Source: Rhinopithecus roxellana (taxonomy: Eukaryota; Chordata; Mammalia; Primates; Cercopithecidae). From it: DNA of 64,000 bases. The notes below the pieces were generated by a model, which did not search any database, had not been told where the DNA came from, and saw only the letters and a program-made list of their open reading frames with translations. Of this stretch, positions 35,149 to 46,938 are shown one piece after another (position 1 is the first letter of the stretch; each line of letters starts with the position of its first letter). The stretch lies in NCBI RefSeq assembly GCF_007565055.1, contig NC_044554.1, positions 139,685,463 to 139,749,462 of the forward strand, given 5' to 3'. The position numbers were made by a program, and so were the translations under genes.

Positions 35149-37629
35149 CCTCCAAGATCCTTCTGTGATTTGAGAAAAATGTTCTGCACTGTCAGCCTTG
35201 TGGATTTTTATTTTGAAGCATTTTTCATGGACTTAAGAAAAATTATTTTTCCTTAGTTATTTAAGATATAAAAGTGTTTGTTGCAATTAATCTATTGGGT
35301 ATTAGCAGGTCATCATCAAGAGACAGCAAACAGCAGTGAAGATAAAAGCTGAGAGAAGACATTACATCATTAATGAATGATTTCTATGTTTGAGTAGCCA
35401 ATTCAAAGAGAAATTCAAAACACAAGAATCTTGCAGAAATCAGCTGCCAGATTTATTAATCTACCTGAAAATAAAAACATAAAAACACAACCAAAAAGTG
35501 GAATAAAAACAGAACTTAAAAAATTTTAGATACATTTTCCAAAAGAGTTTATAATGTAATATTTTCAACCCTTCTGTATTGGAAATACACTTAATGTTGG
35601 TCAATTATGTATTTAGTTCAGTGAGTCACTACCTTAAATAGCAAAACATATAGTTTGTCCTTAAATATTATATACTTAATACCATTTCTGCCATTGATCT
35701 CTTGTGATAACGCATGGCCCAATTCTTCCTCACTGACTGACTAAAACTAGACTATTAAAAAGAAGAAAAAGGAGCAAAGGGAAAAGGAAAAAAACAAAAG
35801 AACAAAAATGAATCTTCAATACAGTTTTCATTCAGAATATATTTTAAAGACTCACTTACATTTTCTCCTTCAATTTCACCAAATCTCAATTATATATCTC
35901 AATTCTCTTTCCAATAAAACTTTCACTGAATATTTTAACATCTGTTTTTATTCTAAGTGCTGTAGATGGCCACATAAGCATAGTGGGAGGAAAAGGTTCT
36001 GATTTTTAAGGCATAGTTTTCTTTTTTAGGCCCATAATGGGCCAAAATAATACATGATGTATATGAACAACAATCACTGAAATCGCAGGTTACATACGTA
36101 TTTTGAAATTGGAGTATTTTTTTGTAGGATTAAATGTGAAGAGTAGCAATTTTGGTGTTTGGGTTGCTCGATAACTGCTCCATTTAGAGAAATGAGCTGT
36201 GATCTGTGTAGTTTTGGAAAATGGAGAGCTGGGGGGATCATCTTTAAACAATCTTTTCCATGCTCATCATGAAATGCTTTTATAATAGGTTTATTTTGAC
36301 TTTGTGTTTAGAACTTTTTTTTTTTTTTTTTGCATTTTGCTATAGACTCTTTAAAAAAAGTTGTTCTTCTGGGATATTATTGATAGATGGAACAAAATTC
36401 ATGTCCCTTGCTTGAATATTTTAGCAAGCTATTCAGAGATCCTATATCTCCATTGACTCATGTTTTTTTCAAGGTGAATGAAACAACATACCCTGCTTTC
36501 AGTATTTTCTCCAAATGCAAAACAAAAACAAAACAAAAAACTTTGAAACTTTAAATCTTTAAATCTTCTTTCAAACAATCCAATCACATTTACAGAAGTG
36601 TCCAAAAAGAGATGATGGATACTATCAGTGCCAGCACTATGTCATACAGCAACTTCCTCATATTCTTTGACAGTTTGTAAATAATTTTCCATATCACCAA
36701 AAGTTACAAAAGGTTCCACAGTTTCCCTTAGCAAGCTGAAGCTTACTTTTCATTTGTCAATGTGCATAAAAGCTGCTTATAGCATAGCATGGCATAAGCT
36801 ATTTTTTAAGCAATAAATGGTTTGAGTCATCTATTTTGTCCTGAAATGCTATCTGTAGTTAACTGCACTGCTCATAAATGGTCATAGTAAATTCAGCATG
36901 AAAGAGAATATTACAGAAAAGACAGCAGCAGAAGCATTAGCATTATCTAATATTTATATATGTTATCAACATAACACAGCAGTAAAAGGTTTAAATGCAT
37001 ATCAATGGGTACCATGTCTAAAAATTACTATAGTATCTATTTAGTGTATTGGATATTTTTCTTAAAGAGTGCTTGCTGTGAATAGAACAGCATAATATGT
37101 GATTTAGTACAGTTAATTCTTATTGATTAAATAATGTATTTATGTACTGAAGAAAGTGAAAAGGAGACAGATTTTTTTGCTCCATTTTGATTCCAGATTT
37201 AACATTTAAATGAAGGTTCCAAAGGACCATGACATGTCATTATTTAACTGAAATGGGCTTCAAAATATTTAAGACAGTATGATTTGTATCTAAACAGCAA
37301 GGTGGCACCAGATACACATAATGCTACTGGCCTATGACTCAGTTTGGAGCCAGAGTCCAAAATTGTGCCCCTCATTTACAGTCATGGTGATTATTCAAAT
37401 TCAGAGAGAATTACCCATTTTGTGGTTATCCTCTGCAAGTCATATATAAAGCAAAACAAAACAACAAACAGCAAATGCAATTGCTAAATACCTTTTTACA
37501 AGAGGTGCAAAAAACAGTCATTTCTAACAATTAAACTGCCATTTACAGTAGATTGGGGTTTTTTTGTACACCTGCAGAGACTCATAAATGATAGGGGAAA
37601 ATGCCCAAGGCAAATAGTCTCCAAGTGGA

Positions 37630-37637
37630 TATTTACA
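37630..37637 (-). promoter_or_regulatory. Pumilio-type motif in ETV1 3' UTR
   Basis: Minus-strand TGTAAATA fits the PUM1/2 consensus UGUANAUA, about 400 nt after the ETV1 stop codon. An 8-mer can arise by chance; conservation was not assessed. Confidence 0.3.
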
Positions 37638-38035
37638 CAACGTGAAATTAACTGTACCATAGACACCCAGAGAAAATAAACATTATCTTATGTTGTTATG
37701 AAATCAAATAGACATGATATAGTTTCATCATACTCAAAACTTGTAGGACCCCATCCCAAGCCTAAGTAAAAAGTAATCCCCAAATCCCTCTCCCCATTCA
37801 CCCATTAGCTTCCTGTTACACAGAATAAATGTTTAGATTACTCCCACCCACCCTCAAATAAAGTGCACAGTCCATGGCAGACCATAGAATAATGCAACAG
37901 GAAAAGCCCCTTTTTGTGTATTATTATTTAAAAATAAAATACAAACAACAGAAATAAAACAAAGATTCTGCGATTCTCTGTATCTTGCAGAAAAAAGGAA
38001 AAGCGCAAAAACGCCCTGCTTGACTGTCACTTGTG

Positions 38036-38257
38036 TTAATACACGTAGCCTTCGTTGTAGGGATGGGGGTTGCAGCAGCCCCCTTCCGGCATGTAGGCCA
38101 TGCTCTCATCAAAGTGAGAGAGAGGCACTGTGTCCTCCTCATTGATGTGACGTTCCATGTCTGTCTTCAGCAGTGGGCGCTGGTTATCTGGAAAGGCCAT
38201 GGAGAAAAGGGCTTCTGGATCACACACAAATTTGTAGACATATCTCTCTCCAGCCAC
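38036..38257 (-). CDS. ETV1: ETV1 last coding exon: end of ETS domain and C-terminal tail
   Basis: Encodes the last 73 residues of ETV1 (ER81), a nuclear PEA3-subfamily ETS transcription factor that binds GGAA/T sites. The exon starts after the acceptor 'TGTTATCATCAG' and opens in phase 0 with VAGERYVYKF, the last strand of the winged-helix ETS domain. It continues with VCDPEALFSMAF and an acidic tail, and ends MPEGGCC...PYNEGYVY then TAA. With the family length of 477 residues this covers about 405-477. It joins without gap to the exon at 43906. The frame visible in raw translation begins upstream with MFFSFPVL, but those codons are intron. No substitution from the sequence I know was noticed. 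Identification is secure. Confidence 0.98.
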   Translation of the reverse strand: MAGERYVYKFVCDPEALFSMAFPDNQRPLLKTDMERHINEEDTVPLSHFDESMAYMPEGGCCNPHPYNEGYVY

Positions 38258-38832
38258 CTGATGATAACATGGAAGAGAAAAACCCATCCTCACCATCGCC
38301 AGATGGGGAAGGACAGGGAAGGAAAAAAACAAAAACGTGGTTTAATATACCAGAAAGGATGCGTAACTCGGGCCCAAAAAAAGCAAACAACTAATAGCAA
38401 ATACACATACAAAAAAAAAAAAAAAAAGTCTCTACTTTGTGGAATAAACTATGGTTCAGTCAAGGGAAATGCAAAATGTTGACCTTGAATAATAATAGTT
38501 AATTCCAAATATAGCTAGGAAGCACAGAAATTTGCTTGTTTTAATATAGAGGTAAACTTATATTGTTGTTTTGAAAAAAGTCATTATTTTATGCAGGCAT
38601 TTCATATTGAAAGTTTTTTTCTGCATTTTGAAAGGGAGTATCTACAAATCTGTACTTTTAAGGTATAATCTCCCTTTTAATATTACATATCTGAAATGGT
38701 ACAGAAACTAGGTTCAAAATTTAAAAGAAAAATGTGCTTTATTCCCAGTAAGACTAGAGTAGTAATTCACTGATTCACAGAGTAAACTGATTCTTTACTT
38801 TTTTTCTTTTTGGCACTATGTGTTTTCACAAA

Positions 38833-38888
38833 GGAAAAAAAAAGAAAAGAAAAGAAAAAGAAAAAGAAAGAAAGAAAAGGAAGGAAGG
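38833..38888. repeat. (GAAA)n-rich low-complexity tract
   Basis: Purine-only stretch of GAAA, GAAAA and GGAA units inside the ETV1 intron. Confidence 0.9.
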
Positions 38889-39604
38889 ATACATAGCCTC
38901 ATTTAAATGAAAGATGGATCAAAAGGACAGTATCCTGGGTACATCACTTTTAAAAATGAAGGCAAGATGCATTAGACAGAGTTAAGGATGTGTGTAAAGT
39001 GTCAAATTGAAGTAAGAGGTGTAAAAAAGTGAAAGGAATTTAAAATACACAATGCCTAGGGAGGAAATGAGAAAAAAAATGTGACAACTGCCTGGAATAA
39101 AGAAGTAGCATAATTTACAGAGTATGACATACCCCAAACTTAAATTCTGAAGAGTAATGCTTTCCTAGAAAATTATAAACAACTGAGTGAGATGAATACG
39201 CCTCTTGTTAATAGACAATGCTGAGATGCTCTCAAAACCCAGGGCGAGTGGGTGGATGAATACAGTTCTTTGTATTATCTTTGATAGTCACTTTGTATGG
39301 GTGTGTAGAGGTATGACATTTTAGAAAGCTGAAGGTGACACGATACCTCCATGTCCCTGTATATCAACAAAGGCATATGCTACTTGATTTTTGATGTGGG
39401 GCAACAGTGTGTTCCTGGGTTATAAAGTATCGCTATATCTTTGGGGGAAAAGGAACAGTTGCCAATGAACACTGCTGCTCTGAATTCAAATTTAGAACTT
39501 TTTTTTTTTCTTTTGCCCTAAATTTAAGTAAGAGGAACCACTTTACAGAATTCAAACAATCTGAATGTTCCTAGGTTTGAAAGAAAGAACAGTTAGTAGT
39601 TTTT

Positions 39605-39760
39605 ATGAATTTGGACCTGTTTCTTAGACTACTTCTCAGTGGCCTTTTCCGTGAAATGGAGACAGGAATGGCGCCTTAGAAAGCCCGTTGCGAGGTTGGG
39701 ATGGAAGTCTCCAGCACAGAGAACTGTGGCATAAACAGAGGAGTCTGGCATACATTTATT
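39605..39760 (+). repeat. MIR SINE remnant
   Basis: 'TTTGGACCTGTTTCTTAGAC' and 'CAGTGGCCTTTTCCGTGAAA' followed by 'TGGAGACAGGAATGGCGCC' fit the MIR middle ('CTCAGTTTCCTCATCTGTAAAATGG'). Diverged. Confidence 0.5.
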
Positions 39761-40934
39761 TACTTTAGTCCTTCGTACAAAGAAAATTAAGATCTTAAAG
39801 GTGAAGTGATGAAATGACCATAAACATAAAAATAGGCACTATAAGGAACAAAGCTGAGATAATAAATCCTAGTTTTCCTTTATTTTTTATTTGTTCAAAG
39901 TATTTGGAGAAAAAATAAAATAAAATAAATGGCCTGCATACCTCTGAGTGTTTTATAACATGCTTTGTTTTGTTTGGGGCTGTGGAGGAAGAGACATTTG
40001 CTTTAAGTACTGGACTTTCTTTGACGGGTTGCTATTGGCTATACTTAGAAATCATGTAACAAATGAAGTAAAATGTGTAACATGCAATCAAGCTTATACA
40101 ATCTCTTAAGGACTCTGCCTTTCCTCACTGCTTCCTTCTGTATTCCTTTTGAATAAACATTTTTAGGGCTACTACTTCATTTGCTGGACTATGTTAAATG
40201 CTACTGAGTCTAGAACAAGGGATGATAACCAACCAAGGGGAATGATGTATTCCATTATTAGTAATACTATAATACTAACATCGAAAACGCTGTACATTAA
40301 GTATAGCCAAACTGCAACACTGAGACAGACAGAAAAAACGGGAATTTTTCCAGGGAGATAAATCAAAAGTAAACAAGGAGATAGCTTTAGAGCTGTGCTT
40401 TCAATGGCTGGATATTTAAATTATGTTTTATCTCATAAAATTTCAGAAGTAATATGTGGATACTGAAGGATAAATTAGAAATTTACAATTAAGTTAAAAC
40501 AAAGGGTCTATAATTATATCATCCAGAATATAATCACCACTAACATATTGGTATATATTTTTCTAGGCATTTCCAAATTTTGAAATAGAAGTACACATAG
40601 GCATTGTCTGTAAGGTAAATATACACTATTCCATTGTTTCTTACTTCTTCCGTAATTACTAAAATTAATTACCAGTTGTCAATTTTTTTAACATGTTTAG
40701 ATGTAAGTTATTTTTTTCTCTAATCTTCTAATTTTTTATGTCACATACATCACATATGCCCACAAAGTTTGAAGTTAATGAACAAATATGGCCATATAAA
40801 TATTTTCTCCTACATGTTGAAATACATAATTCAACATCATAGTTTTTGCTATTTAAAAAAGAACAGCATAGTTTTCCTCTGAATGACTCTATTAGAATTT
40901 ACTTGAACATCAGAATGGTACACATGTGAGAATG

Positions 40935-41085
40935 TGATTAGCTGGGTGCAGTGAAGAAAACCTGTAGTTCCAGCTGCTCAGGAGGCTGAGGCAAGAGGAT
41001 TGCTGGAGCCCAGGAGTTCAGGGCCAGCCTGGGCAACATAGCGAGATTCCTTCTTCAAATAAGTAACTAAATGTAATTTTAAAAA
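40935..41085 (+). repeat. FLAM-like free left Alu monomer
   Basis: Only one Alu arm is present: 'GCTGGGTGCAGTGAAGAAAA' to 'CCAGCCTGGGCAACATAGCG', ending in an A-rich tail, as in the ancestral FLAM monomers. Confidence 0.75.
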
Positions 41086-41255
41086 TAAAGAACGTGAGTG
41101 ATACATTGGGGGAGTCGGTGTGTGGCAAGAAACAGTAAGAAGAATGTGAATGAGAAGGGTAAATATAGTCATAAAAATTGTAAGGGGCCTTGATTGTTAT
41201 GCTAGTTACAAGTTCTGTAGACTTGAACTATTGCATGTCCATTAAACAGCTTGCC

Positions 41256-41597
41256 TCTTCCTTCCTCCCTTCCTCCCTCCCTCCCTCCCTTCCTTCCTTC
41301 CTTCTTCTTTTTTTTTGAAACAAAGTCTTCGCTCTGTTGTCCAGGCTGGAGTGCAGTAGCATGATCTTGGCTCACTGCAAGCTCTGCTTCCCGGATTCAT
41401 GCCATTCTCCTGCCTCAGCCTCCCAAGTATGGGACTACAGGCACCCGCTACCATGCCCGGCTAATTTTTTGTATTTTTTGGTAGAGACGGGGTCTCACCA
41501 TGTTAGCCAGGATGGTCTCGATCTCCTGACCTTGTGATCTGCCTACCTCAGCCTCTCAAAGTGCTGGGATTACAGGCATGAGCCACCATGCCCGGCC
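41256..41597 (-). repeat. Alu SINE with (TTCC)n-expanded tail
   Basis: Antisense Alu whose tail has become a TTCC/CCCT microsatellite (41256-41303). Target duplication 'AACAGCTTGCC' at 41245-41255 and 41598-41608 encloses both tail and body, so the microsatellite grew from the poly-A tail. Confidence 0.92.
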
Positions 41598-42104
41598 AAC
41601 AGCTTGCCCTTTCTTACATTATACAGTGACACCCCAAAAGGTCTATCACATTGCACTTTCCTATATTTGCTGATTAATGAGTTGTAAATAGTTTCCTCTG
41701 ACAGTTACAGCCTAATGGGGAAAAACGTGAGGAGCAACAACACTTTAATCCATCATTCAGTATCTATGCCACCATTATTTGATAGCATTTTGCTTTATTA
41801 ATTTATTAAAAGAAAACACACATAAATGTGATATGGGGTACAAGGATGAATAAAGAGGAATGTGGAAGTGGTGATACTAGTAACAAGTTTGAACACATTT
41901 GAGAATATTTAAGACCAGGCATGACAGCCTAGAGATACCCTGTCTACCACTGCATGTAAAAGCTGAGGTGTAATTAGGGGTCTCATAATAATTTTTAGTT
42001 CTCTGCAAATGCTCCCTTTAATAAGAGACTTGATGGTCAAGAGAAATACACCAAATATGACTTGGCTTACACTGACTTCAGGAGATGAGATGAACTGAAG
42101 CTAC

Positions 42105-42305
42105 CCTTTATTGGAGACTCTTACTGTGCCAGTTACAATGTAAAGTATGTCAAGTACATTATTTCATTTAGTAATCACAGCAACTTTAATGAGGTAAGAA
42201 TATCACCATTTACTAGGAAAATAATCTGTTCAAGAATCTGGTGAGAGGCTAGCATTCAAACCTAATTCCTGACTGCCTTATCTGTTACTACTGTGCAATA
42301 CTGCC
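42105..42305 (-). repeat. MIR SINE, inverted
   Basis: 'ACATTATTTCATTTAGTAAT', 'CACAGCAACTTTAATGAGGT' and 'CATTCAAACCTAATTCCTGA' then 'CTGTTACTACTGTGCAATAC' match the reverse MIR order. Confidence 0.7.
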
Positions 42306-43014
42306 CAGGGACACTGCTGAGCACCATCTGTGACAGCCCAGGTGATGTGCCCCTGCATTAGGAGGATGGTGGTGAAAAAAAAGGAATGAAATGTATTTGA
42401 AGGATCTGACTACAAAAAAGTAGTTAAGAGAAAGGGAGGAATTAGAAATGACCCCAAGGTTGAGATGAGAAAGACAGGAGGAGCAGGTAGCGAACAGTTA
42501 CACATTTTGAAGGCATGATTCAGAAAACAGGAAGCAACTGAAAATGGAAGTCAGCGTTTTCTTTTAAGGATCATGGAAGTTCTAACATCTGAGCCAGCAA
42601 ATTCTACAGCATTAAGATAATAAGCCTCTTGTTAATAGACAATGTTCGAGGAAAGTCAACAGTGCTATTTTTCGCTGCTATAATAAGCTTCATGTAGCAA
42701 CTGGTCTAGTTTTTCTCGGTATAACTATGGTGACATAAAAATATGCCCAATCTATAACATGTAACTATGTTTACAAACCCTAAAGTAAACAAACAATACA
42801 AAATAACACTATAACGTTCACAATAGGTAAATCATAAACTTGGTTCATAGTCAAAGCAATTAGATTTCTGTACACATGCAAAGCTAAAGAGTGTAATAAA
42901 AACAAATATCCATGTTTTATCTTCATTCATTTATTTATTCCTTTCTTCAAAAATTTTATATTTTAAGTGTAATTTACTTGTTTTATCTCTACTCTTTTTT
43001 AAAAAGTTACTTTT

Positions 43015-43317
43015 GGCCACGTGCATTGGCTCATGCTTGTAATCCTAGCCCCTTGGAGGCCAAGGCAGGCAGATCACCTGAGGTCAGGAGTTCAAGACCT
43101 GCCTGGCCAATATGGCGAAATGCCATCTCTACTAAAAAGACAAAAATGAGCTGGGCGTGGTGGTGCGCGTCTGTAGTCCCAGCAACTCAGGAGGCTGAGG
43201 CAGGAGAATTGCTTGAACCTGGGAGACAGAGGTTGCAGTGAATCAAGATCACGCCACTGCACTCTAACCTAGACGGCAGAGCTAGAATCTGTCTCAAAAC
43301 AAACAAACAAACAAAAA
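43015..43317 (+). repeat. Alu SINE downstream (in transcript) of the ETS exon
   Basis: Full-length AluS-like dimer starting 'GGCCACGTGCATTGGCTCAT' and ending in (CAAA)n. It is antisense to ETV1 and 589 bp from the 43906-44007 exon. Inverted relative to the Alu at 44175. Confidence 0.9.
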
Positions 43318-43905
43318 ACTACTTTCAAATATTATGGGAAGCTCATTTGAAATAAAATATATTGAACTTCCACCAACCAAATAAGATCAAATGTTTACTT
43401 TTTAATGAATGGTTTAGGATGTCAAACTATCAGATGATAAAACTAGGCAAGATTTGAGGCAAGGAAAAAAAATGTTTTTACAAATGAGAAAAAGAAATGT
43501 CTGTTTTAAGAATCAAAAGAAGAAAAAAGTACAAATTTATTCTACGATTCTTTATTGCTACAAACGAAAGCATTTCAAAATTATATAATTGTGGACAATG
43601 TACAATAAAAACTTCTGAAGACAGATGTGATATTAATACTAAAACAACCTTTTTTAACCATGTGCTGCAAAGCAGGACCTTCCAGAAAGCCTATTATTTT
43701 GTATATAATATCGCTACACATTTGTCTACAATGTCTATGCATTTATACATAGAAAGGCTTGTAATACCAAAACCAAGAGCTAAGCATTTGATAAAACGAG
43801 TGAAAACCTTGCTTCAGCAATGCAATGATATGTGGCGTTTAAAGTATGACGTGCAGATTAATGTGCAACATTTCAATGAATTTTAATGCTGTATTAGCTG
43901 CTCAC

Positions 43906-44007
43906 CTTTTGCATAATTCCTTTCTCATAGTAATAGCGGAGTGAACGGCTAAGTTTATCATAGTTCATAGCTGGCCTGTTTTTCTGAATGCCCCAGCGTC
44001 GGGCCAC
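43906..44007 (-). CDS. ETV1: ETV1 exon encoding the ETS recognition helix
   Basis: A 102-bp exon (34 codons, phase 0 at both ends) between acceptor 'TTTTGGCGGCAG' and donor GTGAGC. It encodes VARRWGIQKNRP, then MNYDKLSRSLRYYYEKG, then IMQK, about residues 371-404. This is the most conserved stretch of ETS proteins: the helix with RSLRYYY carries the two arginines known to contact the GGA core of the DNA site. It joins in frame to EPEE of the exon at 49596 and to VAGERY of the last exon. Because its length is divisible by three, skipping it would keep frame but destroy DNA binding. The exon is flanked by oppositely oriented Alus. Confidence 0.98.
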
Positions 44008-44174
44008 CTGCCGCCAAAACAGAATTACATTATAGTGTTAAGTATTAACTTATCAGCATATTTCACAAAAATTAATTAACTAATTACTTCCAAACCCACA
44101 AAAAGGTCCAAGTCAAGGATATAAGCAAAGTAGCAAAAGCTATTGTAATCTGGATTTCCCGTGTCCTGGTTTGC

Positions 44175-44455
44175 TTTCTTTTTTTTTTTTTTTTTTGAGA
44201 TGGAGTCTTGCTCTGTCACCCAGACTGGGAGTGCAGTGGTGCGATCTTGGCTTACTGCAACCTCTGCCTCCCGGGTTCAAGCAGTTCTCCTGCCTCAGCC
44301 TTCTGAGTAGCTGGGATTACAGGTGGGCCCCACCACACCTGACTAATTTTTGTAATTTTAGTAGAGATGGGTTTCACCATGTTGGCCAGGCTGGTCTCGA
44401 ACTCCTGACCTCAGGTGATCCACCCACCCATACAGGCGTGAGCCACTGCGTCTGG
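44175..44455 (-). repeat. Alu SINE upstream (in transcript) of the ETS exon
   Basis: T-run then 'GAGATGGAGTCTTGCTCTGT' to 'GTGAGCCACTGCGTCTGG'. The usual 'CCTCCCAAAGTGCTGGGAT' block is missing near 44432. Target duplication 'CCTGGTTTGC'/'CCTGGTTTAC' (44165-44174, 44456-44465). Same orientation as ETV1 and 167 bp from the exon. Confidence 0.9.
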
Positions 44456-45680
44456 CCTGGTTTACATTTTAAACCAGGCGTGCAGTGATCCTACTGAAGC
44501 ACCACAATGGAATTATTTGTCACTATTGTTTTGGATACAAAATTAAATGAAAATAAGAAAATGTTTTCACAACAGGAATGAACAAGTTACAGTTCACCAA
44601 AATAAGGCATGTTTTTCATTCTGAGATATACTATCTGTTTTATCCTTCTTGGTTTTTCAGACAAAAACTATGGATAAAGAGTAGCTTAGTGATCTCCTTG
44701 CAAAGGTGTTTTACTGAGGTTATGATAAGCCAAAGGAAAAAAGATACCCTGCTCTATACTATGTGAAAGAGTGAACAAGTGACAATGTGTGTAGCAGAGG
44801 AAACAGTATACAAATTAATAAACCGACTGCAAATACTTTTTATTGCCTAAAGCAGCAGCAGAATAAAACTATGGGCAATACTAAACTGATGAATTAAGCA
44901 TTCATTTAGAGAACAGTAATTGGATGCTAAATATAAGAAGGAAGTGGAAAAGGTCACCATGTATATGAGTCCGCAAACAAAAATCTCTAAAGCAGAATGT
45001 CTACTCTGTTGTTTAGTAAAAAATCTCAGAGCTTTTTATTATGTGGCTTTGGAGGAGCAATGTATCTAAGAGTTCTTCAATAGAGTTTTAAAAAAATCCT
45101 CTCTCCTCAATGTATATATATATCCCTACCTCATCACCATCCCAGGCTAGCCAAAGCAGTATACAGAATAGTGTAGCTTGCTTTTGCTACCCCAGCTAAA
45201 GTGATTAAATCTCATTAATTTCCGCTTTTTATTAGTCCGAGCAGAAACTGCAGCTGCCATGCAAACCTAGGCAACCGCAAGAGGACATTATCTAATAGGG
45301 CTAGGGAGTGCCTTCATTTCCGTAAAATTCCCAGTTGTTGCTATGTCACATATACTAAAATAGAATGCTTTTTCAAAGAGATCATTCTGTCTCTCTTCGC
45401 TTTATTAGTAATAACCTTTGTCCAAGGCTGTTTTTTTTTTCTTTTCTTTTAGAAATACCGATTCTAGCTATTTCTCTCTCAGTAATTTTTATTTTCTGAG
45501 TGAAGACATAAAGTACTTTAATGACATGCATCAGTATGCCTTTTTAAGAGTAGAGAGATGTGATGTAACAGGGACAACATCATATATCCCAGCAGATAAT
45601 CACAGTGGCAGGTACATCTTAATTTTCCAAAGATAAACGTCATTTTAATGTAAATCTTCTGAGCAGTAGTGAATTGAAAA

Positions 45681-45703
45681 GGGGGTGGGGGGCCTGGAGA
45701 GGG
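45681..45703 (+). other. G-rich tract, possible G-quadruplex
   Basis: Runs of 5, 6 and 3 guanines with one- and eight-base loops on the ETV1 template strand. A four-tetrad arrangement is possible only by splitting the longest run. Confidence 0.35.
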
Positions 45704-46641
45704 AGGCAATAAGAAATGGAAGCATTTTCTAAAGAATATTTCATTCAAAAACCTAACTATGGACATCAGTGAACTTTTAATAGGCATAGCAGCCGAACAA
45801 CATGCAAACCTGGAGGGGATGTGAAAATAAAGTATTAGTATCTCTTTAAACAATAATTTCTGAATCCTTATTCATTTATAAATGATTATTTCCTAGAAAC
45901 TCACCAGGATGCACCTAGAAAATAAAATACTCGCCACAACTTTAAGACAATGTTGTGGAGGTCTCTAGGGAGAGAAATATGATTTTCAAAAATACCACAG
46001 AGTTTGATGCTTATCATGCCAGTTCACTCTCAGCATCATGGGTATTAGTGGACATTTAAACACAATAAAATGTATTCTTAGAGTTGTTTTTGTGTGATAT
46101 TCCTAGTAAAGTTGAGGTAAATGGGAGAGAGCAATATGCTTAAGAGATGCAGACAAGAGAAAAGTTTTAAATTAATAGCATAAATAATTCCAGGCCAGGT
46201 AGACCAACCACCAACTGAGAAAGTTCATTCAGCCTTCACATATGACCCACCAATCGTCACCATATCACAACACCACTCAAAGTCAAGGCATAATTTCCAA
46301 CACGGAGTGGGAAAAATGGTGGGAAAACTTCCAGTGACTTCCTTATAATACACCTTCAAATGAAAACTTAAGTTGTTAGCAAAGAGAGTAAAAAGATGAT
46401 AGCACTATGGCATTCACTCTTATTGTCAAATATATTACATAAGACAATGTAATAGCTCAAGCATTATTCAACTTATTTTAAAATATCATGGTCGAATATG
46501 TAACATTGAACCTGAAAACAACAATCAGGGCCTGGCTATCAGACTTCCTGGTAACTCTTCCAGCTCAACAAGCTTCAACTTCATCAAAAGACTTTTATAC
46601 TGAGTCTTATAGATGACTTACTATGTTAATAATTATTTCCT

Positions 46642-46938
46642 GGCCAGGCACTGTGGCTCACACCTATAATCCTAGCACTCCGGGAGGCTGAGGTGGGCAG
46701 ATCACCTGAGGTCAGGAGTTCAAGAACACCCTGGCCAACATAGTGAAACCCTGTCCCTACTAAAATTACAAAAATTAGCTGGGTGTGGTGGTGCACACCT
46801 GAAGTCCCAGCTACTGGGGAGGCTGATGCAGGAGAATCACTTGAATCCAGGAAGCAGAGTTTGCAGTGAGCCAAGATCACACCACTGCACTCCAACCTGG
46901 GTGACAGAGTGAGATTCCATCTCAAAAAAAAAAAAAAA
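46642..46938 (+). repeat. AluS-like SINE
   Basis: Full-length Alu with flanks 'AATTATTTCCTGG' (46631-46643) and 'AATTGTTTCCTGG' (46939-46951). Antisense to ETV1. Confidence 0.9.

Larger units (their letters stand above)
33380..38035 (-). other. ETV1: Probable long 3' UTR of ETV1
   Basis: ETV1 is known for a 3' UTR of several kilobases. From the stop codon at 38036-38038 the minus strand continues without interruption by another exon. AATAAA hexamers on the minus strand lie at 36290-36295, 35452-35457 and 33397-33402; the last would give a UTR of about 4.6 kb, the length I recall for the human gene. A Pumilio-type element TGTAAATA (minus strand) lies at 37630-37637, and AU-rich ATTTA-type motifs are common. 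An old LTR-like repeat (34694-35148) sits inside. The exact cleavage site is not determined by sequence reading alone. Confidence 0.45.
38258..43905 (-). other. ETV1: ETV1 intron before the last coding exon
   Basis: A 5.65-kb intron with donor GTGAGC at 43905-43900 and acceptor ATCATCAG at the other end. It holds a GAAA-rich tract, MIR remnants, a FLAM-like monomer, one (CCTT)n/Alu pair and an Alu close to the donor. No other exon is visible; the plus-strand frames at 38033-38482 and 43497-43886 are chance. Confidence 0.9.

Noticed and set aside
38033..38482. 149-codon plus-strand open frame
   Set aside because: It is the antisense shadow of the ETV1 last coding exon, continuing into the intron; the real coding strand is minus.
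43497..43886. 129-codon plus-strand open frame, the longest not explained by Alu or ETV1
   Set aside because: It lies in an ETV1 intron, antisense to the gene. Composition is that of AT-rich chance translation, with no domain I recognise. No promoter, splice or conservation evidence is visible.
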